This document shows, one piece after another, positions 7,089 to 15,627 of a stretch of 36,759 nucleotides of DNA (position 1 is the first letter of the stretch; each line of letters begins with the position of its first letter). The stretch comes from Sharpea azabuensis DSM 18934 (GTDB lineage Bacteria; Bacillota_I; Bacilli_A; Erysipelotrichales; Coprobacillaceae), in NCBI RefSeq assembly GCF_000702165.1, contig NZ_JNKU01000030.1:1-36759 (forward strand), read 5' to 3'. The notes under the pieces were generated by a model. It searched no databases. It was not told the DNA's origin and was given only the letters and a program-made list of their open reading frames with translations. The translations under genes and the position numbers were made by a program.

Positions 7089-8129
7089 ATGGAATATGTA
7101 ACACTTGGTCAATCGGATTTAAAGGTTTCTCGTATTTGTATGGGATGTATGGGGTTTGGAGATCCTAAGACCGGGCAGCATAGCTGGACTGTTGATGAGG
7201 AAACATCCAAAGCCATTATTAAAAGAGGTTTAGAGCTTGGGATTAATTTTTATGACACAGCAATAGCATATCAGGCAGGTACGAGTGAAGAATATCTTGG
7301 AAAAGCAATCAAAGAATATGCTCAAAGAGACAAAGTCGTAATTGCTACAAAGTTTCTTCCAAGGTCGCAAGAGGAAATAGAAAATGGTATTTCAGGAAAA
7401 GAACATGTCCTAAAGAGCTTAGATACAAGTCTTTCTCACTTGGGTATGGATTATGTTGATCTATATATCTATCATATGTGGGACTGGAATACTCCTGTAG
7501 AAGAATATCTTGCTGGGATGGCAGAGGGCGTAAAGGCTGGTAAAATAAGACAGATTGGTATCGCTAATTGCTTTGCATGGCAGCTTGCAGAAGCTAATGC
7601 CATTGCAAAGAAAAACGGATGGCCAGAATTCGTATCAGTTCAGAATCATTACAATCTTATTATGCGTGAGGATGAGCGTGAAATGAAGGTATATGCAGAT
7701 GAAAGAAATATCGCACTTACTCCATACAGTGCACTTGCAGCAGGACGTTTATCAAAAAGACCTGGCCAGACTTCGAAGCGTTTAGAACAGGATACTTATG
7801 CAAAACTGAAGTATGATGCATCAGCAGATAAGGATGCAAAAGTCATTGCTAGAGTCTGTGAAATCGCAGATGCACGAAATGTATCTATGACAGAGGTTTC
7901 TCTTGCATGGCTACTGACAAAGGTAGCTTCTCCAGTTGTCGGAGCAACAAAGATCAGTCATGTTGAAGGCGCTGCATCAGCTGTAGATTTAAAACTTACT
8001 GATGATGAAATAAAATCATTGGAAGAGTTATATGAGCCACATTTTCCGTCGGGTGTAATGGCACAAAATACACCAGCTGCAAGAACTACAGAGCAGGTGT
8101 GGATTAAGAATGGCAAATACGTCAAATAA
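7089..8129 (+). CDS. Aldo/keto reductase
   Basis: 346 residues, an NAD(P)H-dependent carbonyl reductase with the TIM-barrel pattern. The catalytic tetrad is visible: D56 and Y61 (NFYDTAIAYQ), K88 (VIATKF) and H129 (LYIYHMWD). The late segment SPVVGATKISHVEGAASAVD is the cofactor-phosphate-binding region of the family. Its Shine-Dalgarno AGGAGGAAG lies in the end of marR, so expression should follow MarR release. The substrate is unknown; context suggests reactive carbonyls or quinones. Confidence 0.93.
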   Translation: MEYVTLGQSDLKVSRICMGCMGFGDPKTGQHSWTVDEETSKAIIKRGLELGINFYDTAIAYQAGTSEEYLGKAIKEYAQRDKVVIATKFLPRSQEEIENGISGKEHVLKSLDTSLSHLGMDYVDLYIYHMWDWNTPVEEYLAGMAEGVKAGKIRQIGIANCFAWQLAEANAIAKKNGWPEFVSVQNHYNLIMREDEREMKVYADERNIALTPYSALAAGRLSKRPGQTSKRLEQDTYAKLKYDASADKDAKVIARVCEIADARNVSMTEVSLAWLLTKVASPVVGATKISHVEGAASAVDLKLTDDEIKSLEELYEPHFPSGVMAQNTPAARTTEQVWIKNGKYVK

Positions 8130-8589
8130 CATCCACAAAAATGTGTAAAGCAAAAATATAAGTGCTTAATACAATGGCAATAACATGTCTTATAAAGCTT
8201 GGTAGTTATGAGTTTATAAAGAATGCAAGTAAAAATGGAAATGAAGTTACGTAGCTTGATGTAATCAGGAAGAATATCAAGCCATGTCTTGTGTGGGATG
8301 AACGAGCTTGCATACAAAAAGGATGACTGTAAAAATGAATAGAAGTAATGTGTTTGTTTTTCCAATATATTATTTTGGATGAATGCATAAATAATGGCTG
8401 TTATAGACAGTTTTATAGTCAGACAATGAACCTTTCCAACATGCATAAGAAATCGGTAATGCCTACTCTTGCATGGAATGAAAATGAAAAACATTTGTAG
8501 TTACAAAAAATAAAAGGCTGTGGATTACCTTCTATGACAGTAGGAACATGGCATATCAACTTAGATTATCAATTTGAAGGTGGAAGTAT
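8130..8589. other. Intergenic stretch with no intact gene
   Basis: About 460 bases without a supported gene. Short protein-like snatches occur near 8525-8585 (LPSMTVGTWHINLDYQFEGG), directly before the next start, but there is no complete frame. This may be a worn gene remnant. Confidence 0.35.
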
Positions 8590-9357
8590 ATGAAGAAAAT
8601 CGTACAGACAGCAGGAAGAAATAAGTTGGGTGAGTTCGCTGAACAATTTGCCCATTTCAATGATGACGTTTTATTTGGGGAGAACTGGAATAACCAGGAT
8701 ATAGATGTGAAGACAAGATGCATAATCACAGTCGTTGCACTTATGTCATCAGGCATAACAGATTCATCTCTCAAATATCACTTACAGAACGCCAAAGAAC
8801 ATGGCGTTACGCAAAAGGAGATTGCTGCAATCATTACACATGTTGCTTTTTATGCAGGCTGGCCTAAAGGATGGGCAGTGTTTAATCTGGCAAAAGAAGT
8901 ATGGAAACTTTCAGAAGAAGATTTACCATACAAAGATGAAGCAATGAGAGCTCATGCAAAGGAGATGGTATTCCCAATTGGGGCACCTAATGACGCATAT
9001 GCACAGTATTTTAGTGGAGAAAGCTTTCTTGCACCTATATCAAACAATCAGGTGGGAATTTTCAATGTAACATTTGAGCCAGGATGCAGAAATAACTGGC
9101 ATATTCATCATGCTTATAAGGGTGGTGGACAAATATTAATTTGTGTTGCAGGACGAGGATATTATCAGGAAGAGGGAAAAGAAGCTGTTGAAATGAAGCC
9201 CGGTGATTGCATAAATATTCCAGCTGGAGTCAAGCACTGGCATGGAGCAGCACCAGATAGCTGGTTTTCTCATCTTGCTATTGAAGTACCTGGTGAAAAC
9301 AGCTCTAATGAGTGGTTGGAACCAGTCAGCAATGCTGATTATGAAAAATTGCAATAA
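8590..9357 (+). CDS. Carboxymuconolactone decarboxylase-cupin fusion
   Basis: 255 residues in two domains. Residues about 10-115 are a CMD/AhpD-like domain (VKTRCIITVVALMSSGITD, then HVAFYAGWPKGWAVFNLAKE). It lacks the CxxC of peroxidase-type AhpD, so the decarboxylase-like subgroup fits better. Residues about 135-245 are a cupin with the metal motif WHIHH and GGGQILICVAGRGYY, then KPGDCINIPAGVKHWHGA. Such fusions are common beside aldo/keto reductases and flavin proteins in gut Firmicutes. The substrate is unknown. AAGGTGGAAG precedes the ATG. Confidence 0.9.
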   Translation: MKKIVQTAGRNKLGEFAEQFAHFNDDVLFGENWNNQDIDVKTRCIITVVALMSSGITDSSLKYHLQNAKEHGVTQKEIAAIITHVAFYAGWPKGWAVFNLAKEVWKLSEEDLPYKDEAMRAHAKEMVFPIGAPNDAYAQYFSGESFLAPISNNQVGIFNVTFEPGCRNNWHIHHAYKGGGQILICVAGRGYYQEEGKEAVEMKPGDCINIPAGVKHWHGAAPDSWFSHLAIEVPGENSSNEWLEPVSNADYEKLQ

Positions 9358-9401
9358 ATATGGGAAAGTAATGTTGAATACCACTAATAATTTAAATCAT
9401 G

Positions 9402-9421
9402 TCCCATGCCTGAGCATGGGA
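9402..9421. other. Perfect 8-bp stem-loop after the CMD-cupin gene
   Basis: TCCCATGC, loop CTGA, GCATGGGA. No T-run follows, so it is not a canonical terminator. It could stabilise or process mRNA. A second 8-bp hairpin (CCTGCTTG...CAAGCAGG) lies near 9487-9515, before the next gene. Confidence 0.6.
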
Positions 9422-9542
9422 TATGATTCATTGATGATATTATGATAGCTGCTGCTGTAAAGGCCCATTAATTTGATATAACGAGCACCTGCTTGATTTT
9501 TTAAGAAGCAAGCAGGATGCTAAAAACTTAAGGAGAAAAAAG

Positions 9543-10472
9543 ACTAATTTACCTAAGGTTGCCCTTGGCGCATGGGCATGGGGCAATGATGGAACATTTG
9601 GTAATAATATCACACCAGATAGTCTGAAACCTATTTTTGACACGGCTATGGAGAATGGACTGAATCTCTGGGATACAGCTTATGCTTACGGAATGGGGAC
9701 TTATGAGAAAGTACTTGCAGGATTCTTAAAAGATCTTCCAAGAGAATCTTATCTCATTTCCGATAAGTTTACACCGCAGTGTGAAAACGGCAAACCCACC
9801 GCAATGGAAGATATGATCAAGATGCAGCTGAAGCTTATGGAACTAGATCATTTCGATATTTATTGGATTCACAATGTCTGGGGCGCACCAAAGTGGATAG
9901 AAGAGCTCGCAAAGTATTTTGAAGGGAAAGAGAACGTTCCAATGATCGGCGTCTTAAACAATAACCTTACAGAAATCAAAGAAGCGGATGCAATTCTGAA
10001 AAGTCACGGCTTAAAGCTTTCTGCGGTGCAGAACCATTACAGTCTTATCAACCGTTCCTCTGAGGATTCTAGCATTCTTGATTATTGTCGCAATAACAGC
10101 ATACAATTCTTTGCCTACATGGTATTAGAGCAGGGTGCCCTTTCTGGTAAGTACGATACAAAACATCCGATGCCTGCTGGTTCAGCAAGAGCTAAGACCT
10201 ACAACCCATACCTTGACAAGCTTGAGATTCTAAATGCAGAGTTTAAGAAACTTGCAGATAAATATGGTGTTGGTCCGGCACAGATCCCTGTTGCCTGGGC
10301 GATTGCCAAAAGCACATTGCCAATTATCGGTGTAACCAAGAAAAACCAGGTGCTTGATGCTATAAAGGCAACGAATGTCACTCTAACAAAGGAAGAAATT
10401 GTAAATCTAGAAAAAGTAGCGGATAGCCTTGAACTGAATGTTATCCGTTCCTGGGAAAAGGAGATGAAATAA
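9543..10472 (+). CDS. Aldo/keto reductase with an apparently lost start codon
   Basis: Homologous sequence begins at codon 9543 (TNLPKVALGAWAWGNDGTFG), upstream of the first in-frame ATG at 9648. A good Shine-Dalgarno AAGGAG (9529-9534) stands at the right place, but the bases read AAAAAAGACTAAT where ATGACTAAT is expected, as if one T were deleted. No ATG, GTG or TTG replaces it. The rest is intact: D and Y in NLWDTAYAYG, K in ISDKF, H in YWIHNVW. Translation from 9648 would remove the first barrel strand. The protein is therefore either silent or made at a low level as a truncated form. The flavin reductase starts one base after its stop. Confidence 0.85.
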   Translation, partial: TNLPKVALGAWAWGNDGTFGNNITPDSLKPIFDTAMENGLNLWDTAYAYGMGTYEKVLAGFLKDLPRESYLISDKFTPQCENGKPTAMEDMIKMQLKLMELDHFDIYWIHNVWGAPKWIEELAKYFEGKENVPMIGVLNNNLTEIKEADAILKSHGLKLSAVQNHYSLINRSSEDSSILDYCRNNSIQFFAYMVLEQGALSGKYDTKHPMPAGSARAKTYNPYLDKLEILNAEFKKLADKYGVGPAQIPVAWAIAKSTLPIIGVTKKNQVLDAIKATNVTLTKEEIVNLEKVADSLELNVIRSWEKEMK

Positions 10473-10473
10473 G

Positions 10474-11016
10474 ATGAGTAAGAAAAATATTGGCGCAGCT
10501 CTCGCACTATATCCTTGTCCGGTTATTGTTGTCGGGGCAATGGTAAATGACAAACCAACCTGGACGCTTGTAGCTCATGCTGGTACTATGGCTCACAGCC
10601 ATCTGATGGTATCTCTTGTACAGGCGCACTATATCAACCAAGGTATTCGTGAGAATAAAAAGCTTTCTGTCAACGTGATTGATGAATCATGGCTTAAGGA
10701 TGCTGATAGAATGGGAATCATCAGTGGCAATAAGATGGATAAATCCGAAGCCTTTGCCTGGACAATGGGTGAAAATGGTGCTCCGCTGATTAATGAGGCT
10801 AAGGTCTCTATAGAGTGTAAAGTGGATGGTAATTATGAGCTGGAACATTTTGATCATTTCATCTGCAAGATTCTTGCAGCCTATGCAGATGAAGCTGTGC
10901 TGAATGAAAAGGGTAAGATTGACTATCATACCTTTAAGCCAGTACTCTTCGAGTTCCCGACCTATGAATCTTTCGTGACAGGTGATAAAGTCGGCAATTG
11001 TGGAAAAATGAATTAA
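10474..11016 (+). CDS. Flavin reductase-like (DIM6/NTAB) FMN-binding protein
   Basis: 180 residues with the split-barrel flavin reductase pattern: CPVIVVGAMVNDKPTWTLVA near the start, then AHAGTMAHSHLMVSLVQAHY and KLSVNVIDESWL. The family binds FMN and either supplies reduced flavin or reduces small molecules. The gene begins one base after the aldo/keto reductase stop, so coupling is likely and could suffer from the lost start codon upstream. A long hairpin follows its stop. Confidence 0.88.
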   Translation: MSKKNIGAALALYPCPVIVVGAMVNDKPTWTLVAHAGTMAHSHLMVSLVQAHYINQGIRENKKLSVNVIDESWLKDADRMGIISGNKMDKSEAFAWTMGENGAPLINEAKVSIECKVDGNYELEHFDHFICKILAAYADEAVLNEKGKIDYHTFKPVLFEFPTYESFVTGDKVGNCGKMN

Positions 11017-11020
11017 TCAT

Positions 11021-11055
11021 AGATAAGCCTCTGAAAGAAACTCAGAGGCTTATCT
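11021..11055. other. Perfect 14-bp stem-loop between flavin reductase and flavodoxin genes
   Basis: AGATAAGCCTCTGA, loop AAGAAAC, TCAGAGGCTTATCT. It lacks a T-run on the plus strand. It may partly terminate or mark an mRNA processing point inside the operon. Confidence 0.7.
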
Positions 11056-11079
11056 CAATAAACGAAAGGGAGAAAGAAT

Positions 11080-11559
11080 ATGGAAAACAAAATTTTAGTG
11101 ACAGTATTCTCCGCCAGTGGCGTAACGAAAAAAGTTGGTGAAGAGATTGCCAGGATCGCTGGCGCAGACTTTTATGAGATTTTACCGAAGGAAATCTATA
11201 CATCTGCAGATTTAGACTGGATGAACAAGAAAAGCCGCAGCAGTATCGAGATGAACGAGCCCTCTTTAAGACCTGAGATTAATGGTGGAGTTGCTGATAT
11301 GGCTTCTTACAATACCCTCATTATCGGTTTCCCAATCTGGTGGGGAATGGCTCCTAGAATCATTGATACGTTTCTTGAAAGCTATGATTTTTCTGGTAAG
11401 AAAATCATTCCCTTCTGCACTTCAGGCGGCAGCGGTATTGGCAGGAGTGATATTGCTTTGCACAAAGATGTAAGTGATGATGTGAAATGGGAAAAGGGCG
11501 TTCAAATCAATAGTCCAAATGAAGCAAAAATCAAGAAATGGTTGGAGAAAGTCCTGTAA
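11080..11559 (+). CDS. Flavodoxin
   Basis: 159 residues. The N-terminal strand and phosphate loop are seen as ILVTVFSASGVTKKVGEEIA, with FPIWWGMAPRIIDTFLESYD forming the flavin-stacking region and IIPFCTSGGSGIGRSD the later FMN loop. This matches the flavodoxin_4 group of long-chain electron carriers in anaerobes. It would pass electrons to or from the neighbouring reductases. GAAAGGGAGAAAG supplies the ribosome site. Confidence 0.93.
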   Translation: MENKILVTVFSASGVTKKVGEEIARIAGADFYEILPKEIYTSADLDWMNKKSRSSIEMNEPSLRPEINGGVADMASYNTLIIGFPIWWGMAPRIIDTFLESYDFSGKKIIPFCTSGGSGIGRSDIALHKDVSDDVKWEKGVQINSPNEAKIKKWLEKVL

Positions 11560-11642
11560 GCTATTTTATCTAAAGAGTATAGCTATATATAGCTGAAGGA
11601 AAACAAGATAGAACTAAATGAGTTTTTAGAATTGATCGTTGT

Positions 11643-11774
11643 CTACGCCATTTTGAAACTAACCTTTTGATATATGTATTTGGGCTCATCATTCATATTC
11701 ACTGGATAATACAAATATACAGGATATGTATCATTTTCTGAAACACTTGTATCACTAAAGAGTCTTTGATACAT
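11643..11774 (-). other. Possible 43-codon remnant on the minus strand
   Basis: A short minus-strand frame contains ENDTYPVYLYYPVNMNDEPK and looks protein-like, but has no clear ribosome site. It may be the tail of a lost gene. Weak support. Confidence 0.2.
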
Positions 11775-11800
11775 TTGACTTACTTGTCAGGGACGTTATC

Positions 11801-12284
11801 ATGAAAAAGATCTTAAAAATTGGTGGAATAATAGTCATTATAGCAATGATAATTACTGGCATTGTTGCATGTGTAGTACGTAGCCAAACTGTTTTTGTCA
11901 AACACCCAGAACTCGAAGTGGAACAAAAATTGGTAAATGGTACCGGATAACTCCAAAAGAGGCAAAATCTTCTGATGGAAGCGAATGGCACGGACTCATC
12001 AGAGTCGGATCTAAGAACAAAGTCATAGTATACTTCTTTGGTGGCGGAGTGAGTATCAATGAATATACTTCTAAGCACAGTAAAGAATTTTTCGCTACAA
12101 CAGCAAAAATCCAGGACTTCGTCGCTTCTGGGGGAATAGGAAGCTCTTCAAAAGAAAATCCTTCACATGATTGGACCATTCTTATTCTGCCCTATGCCTC
12201 TGGTGATTTTCATAGTGATACAGGTGAATATCATTACAAGGATGGCAGCAAAGAAAGAGTGGTTTATCATAATGGCTATAATAT
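11801..12284 (+). pseudogene. Pectinacetylesterase-like hydrolase, frameshifted and truncated
   Basis: ATG 11801 opens a membrane-anchored N terminus (hydrophobic residues about 5-27) that stops at 11948-11950. From about 11930 another frame carries on: WYRITPKEAKSSDGSEWHGL, then NKVIVYFFGGGVSINEY and WTILILPYASGDFHSDTGEY. The GGG loop and the DFHSDTGEY segment fit the pectinacetylesterase-like alpha/beta hydrolases. The catalytic Asp and His of the C-terminal half are missing because the frame runs into a TnpB end at about 12284. So there are two lesions: a frameshift near 11930 and a 3' truncation. Confidence 0.65.
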
Positions 12285-12480
12285 GCAGCCATCAATATAC
12301 TGAACGAAGGATTACGTCTGCTTAGTGAAGCAGCATAAACAAAATATATAGTAGGGATGGAATAGCCCGAACTCATACGCCTGTGGACATTGTGTAAGAC
12401 GTTGAGCTGCGTAACAACGCAGCCAATGCAGTAGTAGTTGAAGCAGGAAGCTCCGACTTATAGAAATCGGAGTAGTTCAC
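12285..12480 (+). mobile_element. IS200/IS605-type right-end remnant with TnpB tail
   Basis: Codons 12285-12338 read AAINILNEGLRLLSEAA then TAA, the usual end of TnpB (RNA-guided nuclease family) proteins. After it comes about 140 bp of non-coding right end, closing in a hairpin (CTCCGACTT...AAATCGGAG, 12451-12471) and AGTAGTTCAC (12471-12480), a familiar right-end sequence of this IS group. The rest of tnpB and the left end are gone. The remnant joins the esterase-like gene at a TATAAT that could be a microhomology junction. Confidence 0.65.
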
Positions 12481-12626
12481 CACATCATACTGTATCAGGA
12501 AAGAATTTAACAGGATTGAATCTTCTCAAAAACAAAGATGAAATCGTTAGTACAGTTGAGCATGAGATTAAGCATGGAAATCTAGAAATGATGGCAGATA
12601 TTAGAAGACATAAGAAAACGCTATAA
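12481..12626 (+). pseudogene. Gene tail downstream of the IS605 remnant
   Basis: An open frame continues out of the IS end with HHTVSGKNLTGLNLLKNKDE and ends EIKHGNLEMMADIRRHKKTL. It is charged and helix-like and looks coding. The upstream 43 codons of this frame are IS sequence, so this is probably the 3' fragment of a gene cut by the insertion. Family not recognised. Confidence 0.35.
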
Positions 12627-12643
12627 TTAAAGGTGATGATAAA

Positions 12644-13276
12644 ATGAAAACAATTATATTAAATGCAAGTCCAAGAAAGAATCAGAATACCGCAAAGCTA
12701 TTAAAATCAGCAGCAAAGGGTGCTTTAGATGCAGGTGGTGAAGTAGAATATTTTGATTTATACAGTTTGAAATTTACTGGCTGTAGAAGCTGTATGCTTT
12801 GTAAAAGGAAAAATGCTGAAAGATGTCATTGCTATTGGAAAGATGATTTATCATCCATTATCGATAAGGTCTTTAACGCAGATAACTTGATCATTGGCAC
12901 TCCAATATATCTAGGAAGACCAACAAGCCAGTATTTTGCCTTTATGGAACGTCTGCATTTTTCATCATTGTCCTATGATGATTACAGTAATTACTTTACA
13001 GGCAGCGTAAATGTTGGCATGTTCGTAACAATGAATGCTACAGAAGATATTTATAACAAGTTATATAAAGATGAGTTTGAAAAATATAAAGAAGAATTCC
13101 AGATTCTCAATGGGAAAATAGTCTATTACCCTTGTTACAATACATTACAGGTAGCTGATTATTCGAAATTTAATATGAGCAGCTTTGATGAAAACAAAAA
13201 GAAGGCTTATCATGACAAACAATTTCCAAAAGATTTAGAAAAAGCATATCTTATTGGAAAAGAACTTGGCTTTTAA
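12644..13276 (+). CDS. NAD(P)H-dependent FMN reductase, iron-sulfur flavoprotein type
   Basis: 210 residues. The N terminus MKTIILNASPRKNQNTAKLL is the FMN phosphate-binding strand-loop. A compact cysteine set follows at C47, C50, C53 and C61 (FTGCRSCMLCKRKNAERC), the CxxCxxCx7C spacing of iron-sulfur flavoproteins with a 4Fe-4S cluster. LIIGTPIYLGRPTSQYFAFM is the flavin-stacking region. The likely role is reduction of oxygen species or quinones in an anaerobe. AAGGTGATG lies upstream of the ATG. Confidence 0.9.
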   Translation: MKTIILNASPRKNQNTAKLLKSAAKGALDAGGEVEYFDLYSLKFTGCRSCMLCKRKNAERCHCYWKDDLSSIIDKVFNADNLIIGTPIYLGRPTSQYFAFMERLHFSSLSYDDYSNYFTGSVNVGMFVTMNATEDIYNKLYKDEFEKYKEEFQILNGKIVYYPCYNTLQVADYSKFNMSSFDENKKKAYHDKQFPKDLEKAYLIGKELGF

Positions 13277-13432
13277 TACAGGCTGCAATCACTATATGAA
13301 ATAGAATAAATTCTACAAAAAAGACGGACTTTACAACCAACCTGTTCTTTCCAATCATGAGTAATAAACCTACTTTCAAAATGATTCACAATAAGATATG
13401 ATATAGTTAACTTTGATTAGGAGAATAAAGCT

Positions 13433-13909
13433 ATGTTTAGAGAAATGCTCAGAAAAAAACAACAGTTACCACAAGAGGAATGCATTGAAATTTTAAAAAA
13501 GCAATTACGCGGTGTATTGTCAGTAATTGGTGATGATGAATATCCATATGGCATGCCAATGAATCATTTCTATTGTGAGGAAGATGGCAAAATATATTTT
13601 CACGGCAGTAAGATGGGACATAAAATAGATGCCATGAAAAGACATAACAAGGCATCATTTTGTGTATATGACGAAGGTTTCAAGAGAGAAGGGGAATGGG
13701 CGCTTAATATTAAATCGGTTATCGTATTTGGAAAGATAGAGTTTATCGAAGATCGTGAAACAACATATAGAATTGCCGAAATGCTGAGTCATAAATTTAC
13801 TAGCGATCAGGACTATATACAGCATGAAATCCAACATTCTGGACCGGGTACGCTATTGTTTGCATTAGTTCCAGAACATATGAGCGGGAAAATCGTAAAT
13901 GAGTCTTGA
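13433..13909 (+). CDS. Pyridoxamine 5'-phosphate oxidase-family, NimA-like flavin-binding protein
   Basis: 158 residues with the split-barrel PPOX fold: LRGVLSVIGDDEYPYGMPMN, IYFHGSKMGHKIDAMKRHNK (an FMN-phosphate-contact region) and ASFCVYDEG. This subgroup includes the NimA nitroimidazole reductases, but family similarity alone does not show drug resistance. The ATG follows TTAGGAGAATAA. It is monocistronic by spacing, with 156 bp of AT-rich DNA before it. Confidence 0.85.
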   Translation: MFREMLRKKQQLPQEECIEILKKQLRGVLSVIGDDEYPYGMPMNHFYCEEDGKIYFHGSKMGHKIDAMKRHNKASFCVYDEGFKREGEWALNIKSVIVFGKIEFIEDRETTYRIAEMLSHKFTSDQDYIQHEIQHSGPGTLLFALVPEHMSGKIVNES

Positions 13910-14037
13910 TGCTTCTAGTGCTTACATAAAAGCGACTACTCAAAATGAATGGCTATATATTACATGTAACTTAAATTTATGTATCATTATTATTACACCA
14001 TTATTGACATATGGCAGATACATAAGTAGGTGATAGA

Positions 14038-14789
14038 ATGGCAATACCAACAAAATGCAGAAGTATCTGTAAAAGCCCGCATTTGATTGCTTTTTACCAG
14101 CAGGAACTTCTTCTCAAGAAAAAACAACATTAACTCTCGATGAATATGAAGTTATTCGACTTATTGATTTAGAAAAATATACCCATGCTCAATGTGCCAA
14201 ACACATGGCTATCTCTAGATCTAAAGTCACTGAAATCTATGAGAATGCACGTTATAAGATTGCTGATAGCATCGTCAAGAGTAAAACATTGTTGATTGCG
14301 GGAGGGCATTATCACTTATGTGATGGATCAATTTCTGGTATCTGCAACAAGACATGCAGAAGGTTTGTCAGTATGCAAGAAATAGAGCGAAAGGAAGATG
14401 TAGAAATGAGAATTGCAGTAACTTATGAGGACGGAATGATTTTTCAACATTTTGGTCATACACAGGAATTTAAGTTCTACGATGTTGAAGAAGGCAAAGT
14501 TGTAGAAAGCCAGGTCGTAAATACAAATGGTCAGGGTCATGGTGCACTTGCTGGACTTTTAGCGCAGAACAATGTTGATGTCCTGATTTGTGGAGGTATT
14601 GGCCCAGGTGCTCAAAACGCATTAAGCCAGGCTGGTATCCAGGTTTATGGCGGTGTATCCGGCTTAGCTGATCAGGCTGTTGATGCCTACTTAACTGGTT
14701 CCTTAGATTATAATCCTGATGCACATTGCAATCATCACGATCATGAACATAACTGTCATGGTGATCATCATGGTTGTCATAACAGCTAG
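14038..14789 (+). pseudogene. DUF134-NifX/NifB-like metal-binding protein with a frameshift
   Basis: ATG 14038 starts MAIPTKCRSICKSPHLIAFY and then goes out of frame. The -1 frame resumes at 14097 with PAGTSSQEKTTLTLDEYEVI, the DUF134 HTH core, so one C appears deleted near 14097 (FYPAG expected). From about residue 123 a dinitrogenase Fe-Mo cofactor-type domain follows (MRIAVTYEDGMIFQHFGHTQ, VLICGGIGPGAQNALSQAGI), ending in a His/Cys-rich tail (HCNHHDHEHNCHGDHHGCH) that should bind metal. ATG 14406 with GGAAGATG upstream could still make the NifX part alone. Fused DUF134-NifX proteins occur in anaerobes; the role is probably metal-cluster handling. Confidence 0.75.
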
Positions 14790-15072
14790 ACATTTATTTA
14801 ATGCTAAGTAGGTCATGTCATTTATCTTTGTTTTAGAAGTTTGTTATGGTCAGATGCTTAAGAGAAAACAAGCACTTGACGCATTTCTCATGGCGATTTT
14901 ACCAGCAAAAGTGTCGCCAACACATAAAGATCTTCCAATATGCATAAAATAGCGAAGAGGAAGATGTCAAAGAACATTGTTTATCATTCATCGTAGCGAT
15001 GAGAAATGATGGCTTTGAAACAAAGAAACTGTATGCGCAAGGGAATGCTGAAGCATGATTTCAATTTATCAG
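14790..15072. other. Intergenic stretch, no supported gene
   Basis: AT-rich with short broken frames only; nothing recognisable before the 102-bp repeat. Confidence 0.4.
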
Positions 15073-15174
15073 AACAGGATTTATTGTTGTAATAGGCAAT
15101 GAATTGTTTCGTATTTCCGTTTATAACATTAATCTTGCTTATGGCTTAAGGTGCAATTCTATCTTAAGCCTTTT
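15073..15174 (+). repeat. 102-bp direct repeat, copy 1, with terminal hairpin
   Basis: Nearly identical to 18809-18910, with only a few substitutions. It ends in GGCTTAAG (15143-15150), a 12-base loop, CTTAAGCC (15163-15170) and TTTT, a terminator-like hairpin. The two copies bracket the MerR, SIMPL and metallo-beta-lactamase genes. Confidence 0.9.
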
Positions 15175-15577
15175 CACATTAACATCATTTCATATATTAC
15201 TAGCTATAACCGATAGATCTTACATTGAGAATATATTTGCGAACACTGTACTGTAGATTCGACCAGTTTCCTTGTCTTGAGGTAGGTGGAAATTATAGTT
15301 TTGATATTAAAGACAATAAGATGAACTTAAAAATAATCAGAAACTATGGTTCTCTCGTTTTTAACAAAAATCCAGAACACTCAAAATAAGTTAAGAAATA
15401 TCACATAGGGAAATAAATATAGGGTAACAGATGAATATTGGTAAAGACAAATCGTATATCAATCAGTACATGAGGAGTAGGAATTTACAGTTGCGATACA
15501 TAAGTCTAACATTTAAAAAGCGAATTGAATTGATTCTTTCAATACGCTTTTAGCTACTTTCAGTTTTGTAAAAACTA
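15175..15577. other. Intergenic stretch upstream of merR
   Basis: About 400 bases, AT-rich, with many stops in every frame and no gene supported. Confidence 0.4.
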
Positions 15578-15608
15578 TTGACTGAACCCTTAGGGGATGG
15601 CTTATAGT
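15578..15608 (+). promoter_or_regulatory. MerR-type promoter with a 19-bp spacer
   Basis: TTGACT (15578-15583), a 19-bp spacer and TATAGT (15603-15608). A small dyad, CCCTTAGGGG, lies inside the spacer. Overlong spacers with a central dyad are the hallmark of promoters twisted into register by MerR activators. The gene 20 bp downstream is itself a MerR regulator. Confidence 0.7.
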
Positions 15609-15627
15609 CTAAGTAGAGGTGAAGCTT

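Noticed and set aside
7958-8494. 178-codon minus-strand frame over the end of the aldo/keto reductase
   Set aside because: Low-complexity, Cys/His/Tyr/Phe-rich composition typical of antisense reading of AT-rich DNA.
11021-11055. Rho-independent terminator between flavin reductase and flavodoxin genes
   Set aside because: The stem is perfect but no T-run follows, so it is listed only as a stem-loop.
12438-12626. 62-codon gene starting MKQEAPTYRN
   Set aside because: Its first half lies in the IS605 right end and only the second half looks like former coding sequence.
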